A stretch of 64,000 bases of DNA from Tillus elongatus (lineage: Eukaryota > Arthropoda > Insecta > Coleoptera > Cleridae), in NCBI GenBank assembly GCA_964006375.1, contig OZ023266.1:18446090-18510089 (forward strand). Direction: 5' to 3'. The notes below the pieces were generated by a model. The model had not been told where the DNA came from, did no database searches, and saw only the letters and a list, made by a program, of their open reading frames with translations. Positions 54,795 through 64,000 of this stretch are shown here, piece by piece; within the stretch, counting starts at the first letter, position 1; each line of letters begins with the position of its first letter. The translations under genes and the position numbers were made by a program.

Positions 54795-55702
54795 CAATGC
54801 CCCAAATGAATTGATTTTAGCATCAAGATCACTAAATCAAGTGGAAATAATTACAGTCAACTTGACAGAGAAGCTACTGCGATCATATGGGGACTGAAAA
54901 AGTTTTTTTATTATTGTTATGGCGAGAAAATCATACTGATAACAGACAACCAACCATTGGTAAGAATTTTGAATCACAAAAAGGTCTTCCTGCAACGTAT
55001 GCAATCCGTTTACTACATTACGCCAGTTTTTTGTCAAGTTTTAACTACGAAATCCGTTACCGACAAACTCAACTCCATGGTAACGCTGACTATTTCTCAC
55101 GAATTCCTAGCCAAGAACGTAATTTAATGGAACTTGATGAAACCGGAATTTTTCAAATTAGCCAGATTGAACAACTGCCAATTAATAGCAAGGACATAAG
55201 GAGAGAAACAATCAAACACCAAGAGTTTCGTGAAATACTCCTTGCCATGCAATCAGGATATGTCTTGCCAAGGAATTACAACATAGAAGAAGTTTCTATC
55301 CAAGATGGGTGTATTCTGAAAGAAATGCGAATAGCAATTCCAAAGATATTAAGGGAAAATATTTTATAAGAACTACACACTGCACACACAGGTATGGTAT
55401 AAATGAAATCTCTAGCAAGAAGTTATGTCTGATGGCCTAATATTGATACTGATATAGAAGAAATGGCAAAGAACTGTATGAGATGCTGCAATACTGCACC
55501 TCAAGTTGGTGCACACCCTTGGGAATATGCTCAGATCCCCTGGCAACGAGTTCATGTTGACTATGCTGCACACATTTACGGTACCTACATTTTCATATTG
55601 GTTGATTCGTACTCTAAGTGGGTGGAAGCTATTCCGACCAAGTCTATAACTGCTACAGTAACTATAAGAATTTTACGCGAAATCTTTGCACGTTCACGGT
55701 TT
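54795..55702 (+). pseudogene. Gypsy RNase H and integrase N-terminal part
   Basis: RNase H end: SQLDREATAIIWGLKKF and ILITDNQPLVRIL, a frameshift near 54970, then LPATYAIRLLHYASFL and RQTQLHGNADYFSRIP. Integrase: a broken HHCC zinc region (ELHTAHTG with stops, then MAKNCMRCC) and the catalytic core start (WQRVHVDYAAHIYGTYIFIL, first Asp in VDYAA; SYSKWVEAIPTKS). Stops at 55367, 55400 and 55429. Ends in the target duplication CACGGTTT at 55695-55702. Confidence 0.85.
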
Positions 55703-57633
55703 TTCTCAATAAAAGATAATGAAAAGTTTGCCCGGCTTCTGGCCCGTTACAATTTAGGAAAAGCGAGGTTTCTAAAAAGTGAAGAAAGAAGGAGAAGGAA
55801 ATTAAACCAACCACAGGGAAGAGTAAAAGAGAAAGAATAGAGAATGGTTTCACGCTACACCCGGGAATTGGGAACTTCAGCGTCGGCAGTTGGTACCAGG
55901 GTCAGCAGATAGGTTTGCCTATTTCTAGTGACAGGTGCAGATGTTAAAGAACAGTTTTGGGGGTTAGAAGTTTATAAACTAATAAATTATTCCACACAAA
56001 GTATTTTAGTCAATTATCTGATAGTTAAATAAATACAACCACATCAACGGTAAGTGAAATTTTAATCGCTGGAATCACAACACTATAAGTGAGGAATGGT
56101 TACATTAATTCACTGTTGTCTTTTAGGCTAACACTCCGCGATTGTAAAAATGTGTTAATGTTTCAGAGATGTAATTATTCATTTAATTTTAATTTAACAA
56201 AGATGCAGAGATTCCCGTTACAGTTGACTGTTCCAGTTTACACACAAATACAAGGTTAAAACAATTTAAACGCATGTATAGCTTACTAATCAGCTGATTG
56301 TAGGTGTATTACTCAAAATTCAACAACAGTTGCACAAAATAAACAAACAAGAAAACTTCGTGGACTTATCTGGAACTACGTCCGTGTCCTTCAACTTCTT
56401 TGGGGCCCTCAGGTGTGAGTGCTGATCGAATAAAAGTAGAAAACACCACCAGATTTCAGCCCCCGACAAGAAACCCTACAATGAATAAATAGCTTTCTCA
56501 GCAGGTACTACTTATTTCATTTTTCTTGTTTTTATTAGGCAGAAGAAAAATGTGGGGAAAATTTAACTAACTATAAAAGCTTACCCAAATAGATGAGGTT
56601 TCTTGTTCCACAAAATATAAATAATTTAAACTGAATAATTAAAGTAATTAATTGTAAAGTAACAAAATCCAGCTTCTAGCTGCAGTCAACTTTACTGTCC
56701 AGTTACAGGATTATTAGTAAACATATCATTTCATGTGAATATTAATCATTTTCCAAAGAACAAAAAAACTGTTTATAAGAAGTGATAAGAGAGATGTTAA
56801 TATTTCATTTTAAGTGGATTTTATTAAATTTCAGAAATTATATTCATAATATTAATGATTGACGTTTAATGTCAGTTTTCATCTTATATAAAATTAATAA
56901 TTTTGGCAAAAATATGGTATGTGGAGATAGAGTGATAGTTAAGATGGTGTATTGAAATGGTTTAGATCTATCATAAATGAAGGCAATGGGTGAGGCATTA
57001 GATTGAAGAAATAAAAGTGAAGAAATTTTTTTTTAGCTGGTTTGTCAAAATTTGAAGTTTGCTGAATTTGATATGTAATTGTCACATTGCTTTAGATATA
57101 ACTTTTAAAATTATGCAAATGTACACCACAAGTCTCAAACTTATTGTATAGGCATACTGTATAATTTTTATCAATGAATAAATAATAATAATAATAAATA
57201 ATAATATCTAGTAGAAAGAGAGAGAATGAAAAAGATGATACTATACACTGAAGAGTGAGATAGAAAAACATGGATAGTCCAAAGAGAGAAGGAGACAGTA
57301 CATACCTAAGGCAATTGCTATTATTAAGAATGTAAACAAGACCTCAAACTTATTTGTTTACTGTTTTGGACTTAGGTTAATTTTTACAAGTGAACCTAGA
57401 TAAAGAGGCTTGTTTATTGGTATTAAACCTTAAACTACAACAAAAGTGTAATTGGCGCCTTTCCAAGGTTTTACAAGTGTGCATTACAAACAAACTGTTT
57501 ATATACCAAAACATGCAAACTATTAGCTACAGAGTGTTCACAAGTGAGTGTTATGTCCATATATTTACTATGTTTTTCGCCCTTGAAGTTAACAAGCTGT
57601 CAAAAATATAAAGAGAGGTTTAGAACCATCTCA
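55703..57633. mobile_element. 1.93-kb insertion of unknown class with 8-bp target duplication
   Basis: Flanked by CACGGTTT at 55695-55702 and 57634-57641 and interrupts the Gypsy integrase frame cleanly. No terminal inverted repeat is visible (starts TTCTCAATAAAAG, ends AGAACCATCTCA). The start continues the frame to 55840 with a basic stretch (KSEERRRRKLNQPQGRVKEKE). AATAATAATAAA repeats lie near 57183-57210. An 8-bp duplication fits hAT or P-type elements, but no such gene is present. Confidence 0.6.
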
Positions 57634-58058
57634 CACGGTTTGGATTACCCTACAAATTAGTGTTCGATAATGGAAGCAATTTTAAGTCGGCTGAATTTGA
57701 AGATTTTTTACGAAACAATGGTATTCATCATAAAGTCTCTGCGCCGTACCATCCTGCCACTAACAGCCAGGCAGAAAAATATGTCCAAACTATCAAGAGA
57801 AGTCTATGAAGCCAATTAACTGATGAACCTGATTTGAAATTTAATCTTCTGAGATTCCTAATGCAATATCGGAAGACTGCCAATACTGCGACCAAAGCCA
57901 GCCCTGCCGAGCTGATGTTTAAACGCAACATAAGAACTCGCATTGATCTAGTAAGAAAAGATCTCAATTTCCAAATGATCGAGAGTAACCTAGTGAAGAA
58001 TGATTACAAAACAAGAAACTTTGAAATCGGAGAAAACGTACAAGTAAGGAGTTATAAT
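57634..58058 (+). pseudogene. Gypsy integrase catalytic core, C-terminal part
   Basis: LVFDNGSNFKSAEFEDFLRN has the second catalytic Asp; HHKVSAPYHPATNSQAEKYV carries the Glu in the usual position (QAE). A TGA follows KRSL near 57808; the frame 57834 onward has TASPAELMFKRNIRTR-type sequence (KASPAELMFKRNIRTRIDLV). It ends at the target duplication AAGGAGTTATAAT (58046-58058). Confidence 0.88.
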
Positions 58059-58407
58059 GTAATTTCTGAACGTCACAACGTCTGCGTTAGACATATTTCC
58101 AAGGTAAAAAAGAACAGAACAAGGCTATACTCCAGACTCAATTTATTTAGTAAAAGCCCTACGCGTTTCGGCACATATCTCAGGCCACCTTCAGGGGCTT
58201 CGTTCTGTTTTTTATAACAGGAACTGAACTTTACAAGAAATCTATCATAGTGGCTGCTTTCATCGCTCTTGTTTCCCTGCAATATACGGGTGAAGACATC
58301 ATTATAAAAAACGAAGCCCCTGAAGATGGCCTGAGATATGGGCCGAAACGCGTTGGGCTTTCACTAAATAAATACAGTCTGGAGTATAGCCTTGTTCTGT
58401 TCTTTTT

Positions 58408-58850
58408 AGTGAATTTTTATTTTAAAAAAATCACTAATAGAGAGGTATCGATCGTGAGACTTTGCAAAAATTTTTGCAAATGAGCGCGAATTTGGGCCCC
58501 TAGAACCCATATCCGGGGTCAGTTTCGATTTTTATATGTTTATATATATATATATATATATATATAGGTATCCGACCGATAACTCAAAAAATAATTAACC
58601 GATTTTGATAAAGCTCGACAAGTGCCTTTTTTTATGAGTAGCTTGGATGAGTTCGTTAGCCAGAAAAATCCGACACGGTTTTCCGGGAAAATTTTGAGTT
58701 TTCTTTCGAAAAAAAGTTTTTCTCCGAAAATTACAAAGATATTTAGATAAAATTTGGTGTACATATTGCTTTGGGAAAGACCCAACTATGTGCCAAAATT
58801 CAGCTTTCTAGGGTTACAGAACGTTGAGCTATTCAAATTTGAAACATTTA
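58408..58850 (+). mobile_element. HINE-like element H21
   Basis: AGTGAATTTTTATTT after a T5 tract, the 5' block, a short AT array (58541-58566), and the post-array block to about 58850. Its 3' hairpin is missing. The unmutated target is given by the left PLE-3 arm (58099-58117, read in reverse). Confidence 0.75.
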
Positions 58851-59244
58851 TGTTTAATATGACCGCCTTTCATTGTCAATAATTTATACGAGATCTAGTA
58901 TGTTGTTGCCGTGGTAACGGAATTGCGCAGATCTGTTAGACGCTTTAACTGACATTTACAGTATGATATGAGATCGTTTATATTATGTTTATTTGTGTGT
59001 GTCGACGAATTATTTGTGTCATTTGGGAAATTTTTATATACAAGTGCAAGTAAAGCTGAATATAATTATTATTATATAAGAGACGAGAAAAAATTGTATA
59101 AGTTAATTATAGGGTGTCTTGAGCTGCATCTTATAAAATTATTTTGACAATCACCGGCTGGTCCACAAGTAGATCGTTGGTGATCCCTACATTTTTTTTC
59201 GAACAGCCTTATTTTATTGCATTATTTATCGAAATATGTTTGTA
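58851..59244. other. unassigned sequence inside the HINE cluster
   Basis: About 390 bp without recognised content. Confidence 0.4.
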
Positions 59245-59480
59245 AGAAAAAAATCAAGACGCAGTAAGTGCGTTTTGGTAGCGAATTTTCATTAAATGCT
59301 TCAAATTTCAATAACTCAATTTGCTATTAACCTAAGATTTGTTGGTTAGAAAACCAACGTTTAAGGTATATTGTCGGAAAATTTTTGTACATTTTCAAAC
59401 AATCAGTTATTTTGATAAAATATGGCACATTGTTTCTACTATATATTTTGCTCATAACCTTATCTCATTTCTGTGCTTCT
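59245..59480 (-). mobile_element. HINE-like 3' fragment H22
   Basis: Reverse-oriented hairpin (AGACGCAGTAAGTGCGTTTTGG), GCGAATTTTCATTAAATGC, then diverged internal sequence. Confidence 0.65.
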
Positions 59481-59764
59481 GTGTGCTCTGGAGAATGCAT
59501 TAACAAGTCGTTATCGTAGTGTAAAATTAAAATTTACCAAATGTAGTTTTGATAAAGCAGAATGAAAAAAGTGAATTTATTGACTGAGGAGTAATATTGT
59601 GTTGTATACTGGGAGAGTGTTTGAAAATGATCATATTCTATAAATTAATTAATTATCAACATATTATGTAAAATACTTCAACCACTTTATTTAAAATGTT
59701 AAAATGGTGTATCTGCTTGTCATAATAAGGTTACTTAAAGCACGAGGGATATACTGTTTGGTTT
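59481..59764. other. unassigned sequence
   Basis: No recognised feature. Confidence 0.4.
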
Positions 59765-60374
<610 letters not shown>

Positions 60375-60388
60375 TTTTTTACCTTGGA

Positions 60389-60641
60389 AAGGAGTTATAA
60401 TAACCCAGAAGTGAAATGGTTGTTCGGTACCGTAATCAAGAAGAATGGGCGACTTCATTATGATGTACTTGTAAATGGAAAAGTTCAAAATAAGCATGTG
60501 GATCAGTTGCTTCGACATTCTGGTAAAATATCAGAAATACACAGACCTATCAATTTGTCTGAAAACGAGAACATCCAAAGTGGCTCGACTTATATACAAC
60601 AACAACAAAGTCTACTAAGCATTTATTGTAGTTTATTTTGA
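60389..60641 (+). pseudogene. Gypsy integrase C-terminal (GPY/F-like) end
   Basis: Continues the integrase frame after the second target duplication: EVKWLFGTVIKKNGRLHYDV then NKHVDQLLRHSG, the C-terminal module of Ty3/Gypsy integrases that ends in a conserved H-DQLR-type motif. Stop at 60639-60641. The frame is open from the duplication to the stop. Confidence 0.88.
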
Positions 60642-61620
60642 TCCAGCAATACTGGCTAAGTGATGCCAATAATAACGCTAGGGCGTAATATAGCATTTAT
60701 GTTTAACGGATTTGTGCGATCAGAGTTAACACGTCTGCATAATGTAGTCAAAGCACGTTTAATGTAAACAAGAGTATTACAATAACAGAGCATACAGAGA
60801 GGCCCACCGCCGGGAGAGAGCACGATGAGTTGATTTCTTTGGGGAAATTACAAGTTTTGATTATCTCCGGACTCCGGTTGAATACCTAAACATATCGGGG
60901 GAATTTAACTTTTAACACTTCGCTTATTCGATATTTAGACAGTCTTATTTAACAGGCTACAAGCGCGACTTTCGACTAATTTAAATGGGAAATGTGTTGC
61001 GAGTTGCCGGCTCGTTTTCTCGCTGACTACTTTGACAGGTGACAGCTCCACGGTATTTGGAGTTAGTGACGCATTCACGTATCGCATTTTCGACATTAAG
61101 GCATTCTTTCTCTTTAGCTTGTAAAGTTGTGACAGCTCATTTCTAAATGCACCATAATAATAAGACTATATTGCAAACCCCATATTTATGAAAATTAGGT
61201 GAAAACAGATGTAGGTATATCTACCGTGCATTTCAACAGATTTTCATTAAAAATAGTCGAGGTAACCACTTTTAAACTTTTCAAAAGTTTTGTTAAATGT
61301 TGTGATAGACCACTCTCCGTGGTATGTCACACATCATACTTTACATATTGATCTAAACATTCGTTGGGTCAACGACGAAATCTCACGGAAAGCTTTAAAA
61401 CACCATACAAAGCTAGAAGTACATCAAAATAGCACTCCAAGAGTCTTAATAGAAGATTCTGCCCAAAGACCTCACACAGTCATAATATTATTTTATCAAA
61501 CCTATGTATAACAGCACTAGTTGTGAATCCATCATTACATTAGCTTTTAGAACATTATGTATAGTATCCTCGATTCTTATATACTGCTGTAAGTTCTGAT
61601 TGCTAATAAAATTAAGGAAA
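60642..61620. other. unassigned sequence
   Basis: About 980 bp. 60780-61080 is less AT-rich (CCGCCGGGAGAG, GTTGCCGGCTCG). Part may be Gypsy 3' non-coding sequence. The frame at 61290-61511 has no recognised domain. Confidence 0.45.
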
Positions 61621-61624
61621 AAAT

Positions 61625-61850
61625 ATTATGGTGAGTGATGACCGATGAGATACAAAGTAGGGTGGTGATAGAAAAGTATATGAGTATGGTCGTTATAACT
61701 GGAAGTAAGTATATTTCTAAAGAGGCCAAATTTGCTGTCCATAACAGCGTATTGGTTCTTAAAATGTTAAAGTTAGGTGTGCTGGGCAAGGCATGTAAGA
61801 AAATTGAATACGGTCGTAATGGACTACTTAAGACCAGTAACGGTTAAAAT
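61625..61850 (+). pseudogene. possible LINE RT C-terminal scrap
   Basis: The frame at 61635-61847 contains DEIQSRV and ISKEAKFAVHNSVLV, reminiscent of the region after the thumb in some LINEs where a KxxxY-P-LTYG motif follows. The similarity is weak and short. Confidence 0.35.
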
Positions 61851-62254
61851 GAGAAAAAAATAAGCTTAAAAGTGGATAGGTTTTGAATGAATGGAAGTTC
61901 ATATATGGCATATTTGTTCGCTGGTTTGAAGAGACCGAACATGCTTTACTCTTTGCACAATCAAAGATATCTGATTTGCCCCATAATAAAGGAAACAAGG
62001 AAATCAACGCCGTTTTAGTGACTTATAATACACCCGTTTCTCCTACAACTGGTTGTACTGCACAGACTAGCTTTCAGGATGTACATCAGAAACACGCAGT
62101 AACAAATGAGAGATAGCGTGTTGCAACCAAGGAACCCGTCTTGGACTGTCGAAGTGACGGTTGGGAACATTTCTTGGACCTACGCTGTACATTATTTATG
62201 CCAGCAGGCTATTTCAGTAGAGAGCGCATCAATTAGGAAACAACATCAATCAAG
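61851..62254. other. unassigned sequence
   Basis: Open frame 61883-62116 with no recognised domain. Confidence 0.4.
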
Positions 62255-62750
62255 ACAACAAAATGATGGTCACCTCGTATACTGACGATACCAACTTCCT
62301 GATATGTAGATATAATGCTCAGAACGTTGTGGCTGATGCTCACAATACTCTAAAAAAGGGGTTACCAATTGGCTTGCTAAAAACAAACTTGCACTCAATA
62401 AGGACAAGAGAGCATGCGTGCTTTTTAAGTCCCCTAAATAAATAAAAAAGATATTGGACAAGATGTAGAACTTGATGTCCAAGCCGTAGCTCTACAGAGC
62501 TCCACGAATATACTAGGACTTCATATCGATAGTAAGTGAACGTGGAAAGTCCACATCAATAAACACTGCTCGGGAATCTCGTATATTTCGTATGCAATAA
62601 GAGCACCAGCCCAAAGATTAGGTACCTCTACTGCGTTGTCACTGTATTATGCGTGTTTCTACTGACAACTAAGGTTTGTTATTATACACTGGGATTAGCA
62701 AGTGAAGCAAATCAAGTTTTTAAACAACAAAAACAAGCAATGAGAATCTT
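62255..62750 (+). pseudogene. LINE RT fragment with damaged YADD (YTDD)
   Basis: Jockey/CR1-type RT: TSYTDDTNFLICRYNAQNVV includes the catalytic box as YTDD. After a frameshift near 62365 come LALNKDKRACVLFKSP, NILGLHIDSK and KVHINKHCSGISYISYAIRA. Several stops. It abuts the tail of LINE-A copy 5, whose A-rich 3' tail (T-rich on this strand) begins at about 62750. Confidence 0.75.
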
Positions 62751-62754
62751 TTTT

Positions 62755-63961
62755 TTTATTTCAACAACACACCACGAGGGCTCACAGCCTTAATACTATC
62801 GTACCGTGGGTGTCGACAAGGAGAAAAGAGGCAACTTGTTAATTCTGGACTTGAAGGTTTGGAGGTTCGGAGGAGAAGGAAAAACATGTGCCGGCAAGGA
62901 ATTCCACAACTTGGAACTCCTCGGGGCAAAAGAGCGGGCATAACAACATGTTCTATGTCTGGTCACCTGGACAGTAAAAGGGTGCACTCGCTCCCTTCAT
63001 CTGGTGGATCTGTTGGGGACAGCAGGTGAAAGAACCATGGAAGAAAGATCTTCTTCGCAGTGCCCGTGCAGATATCTATAAAAGAGGTCACCAACGGCAC
63101 GTCGTTGGGCAAGGGATGGCGCTTTTGAGTGAGGGTATGGTCACCGATGCGACGTATAGCTCTCTTCTGAATGGAGTCCAGAATAGCGAGTGTAGATGGG
63201 GCAGCGGCACCCCAGATGTGAGAGCAGTATTCGAGGTTTGGCCTTATTTGTGAAGTATGTAAAGTATAGAGATTAGCTGGTGAAAAGTATTTGCGATCCC
63301 GGAAGTGGAAACCTAATTTCTTAGCATCCGCTTCTGCAATTGATGTGACATGTTGGTGCCCATTGAGATTTAGATCCACAGAAATGCCAACAAGTGAAAA
63401 GGAGCCATTACTTTGAATAATTTGGTTGTTCATTGTGATGGGTCTAGGGCTGGTGTATCTCTTATGAGATAGAAAACAAGATTGAGACTTGGTGGAGTTG
63501 AACTGTGCAAGATTTCTACTTCCACAGTATAATATTTTTTGGAGATCCACAGAGACAGAACCCTCCATGAGTCTGCGATCCTCATCTAATTGGGCGAAAG
63601 AGACATGCTTAGAATATTGTATATTTGAGTGGAGGATACTGTCGTCAGCGTAACTGTGAACTGAGTTGGATGTGCTAGAGAGAAGGTGATTGAAAAACAA
63701 AGTAGGGGCTAAAGCTGAACCTTCAGGGACTCCTGTATTAATTAGATACAGTTTAGAGGAATAGCTATCCACGACAACAGAAATGCTCCGGTTGAACAGG
63801 AAATTTGCTGTCCAGGTAAAGGGTTTTGGTGGTGGGCCATAGGCCGGAGATTTATTAAGCAGCGCTACGTGCCAGACTTGGTCGAATGCTTTGGATATGT
63901 CTAGAGCGACAATCTGGGATTCACCGTGTAGTTCCATAGACTTGTTCCAAGAATGGGTGAC
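62755..63961 (-). pseudogene. LINE-A copy 5: RT with intact YADD
   Basis: 324-codon frame 62963-63937: ALDISKAFDQVWHVALLNK, a GVPEGSALAPTLF block with a small deletion after it, SYADDSILHS, and the thumb (FSLVGISVDLNLNGH). A frameshift near 62990 leads to the usual C terminus (SFAPRSSKLWNSLP, 62796-62987). 3' UTR with the family GTTGTTGAAATAAAA tail at 62750-62770. It breaks from LINE sequence at about 63961. This is the longest open LINE-A frame here. Confidence 0.88.
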
Positions 63962-64000
63962 CGCATTCTTTGTGAGGCAAAAAACTCATTTAATAACCAC
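63962..64000. other. window edge, unassigned
   Basis: 39 bases that do not match the LINE-A copies. Confidence 0.4.

Overview
This window looks like the repeat-rich genome of an arthropod, most likely an insect with a large AT-rich genome. The evidence is the element mix: Penelope-like elements (PLEs), several non-LTR retrotransposon families including one with an I-clade RNase H, a Ty3/Gypsy remnant, mariner-like, pogo-like and hAT-like DNA elements, a tRNA-derived SINE, and many copies of a Helentron/HINE-like element built around long AT-dinucleotide arrays. I found no intact host gene, rRNA, functional tRNA or CRISPR array. All coding sequence I recognise belongs to mobile elements, and nearly all of it is broken by stops, frameshifts, truncation or lost catalytic residues.

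Layout. 1-7.6 kb: a HINE end, two copies of non-LTR family LINE-A, and a long-inverted-repeat element (FB1, 3402-6700) carrying nested HINE and hAT pieces. 7.65-11.76 kb: a head-to-head PLE (PLE-1A) interrupted by a complete HINE. 12.3-15 kb: HINE, LINE-B and a pogo-like transposase. 15-20 kb: mostly unassigned AT-rich DNA with AT arrays and a palindrome. 20.27-23.33 kb: a 3-kb palindrome with a mariner-like transposase between its arms. 23.5-28.9 kb: LINE and HINE pieces and a tRNA-like sequence. 29-31.3 kb: second FB1 copy and a complete SINE with a 14-bp target duplication. 32.3-34.5 kb: an endonuclease plus reverse transcriptase LINE (LINE-D). 34.5-36 kb: unassigned DNA. 36.1-40.6 kb: nested mariner-like elements. 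41.7-44.9 kb: RNase H-bearing LINEs. 45-49.8 kb: HINEs, hAT pieces and a 650-bp foldback. 49.9-51.6 kb: PLE-2 with alternating inverted pseudo-LTRs. 52.5-54.7 kb: PLE-1B, the best preserved element. 54.8-60.6 kb: a Gypsy RNase H/integrase split by two insertions. 60.6-64 kb: LINE remnants.

The main signal is nesting. The HINE-like family has a 5' palindrome built on AGTGAATTTTC, a central AT array, an inverted copy of the same motif near the 3' end, and a terminal ACGCA-loop-TGCGT hairpin. Three insertions can be compared with an uninterrupted copy of the same target inside this window, and all three went into T5-T6 tracts. Two mariner-like elements begin exactly at AT-array edges, so the arrays may act as landing sites for TA-targeting transposons. 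PLE family names, LINE letters and HINE labels are local to this report. Clade assignments rest on motifs read by eye, not on database searches.
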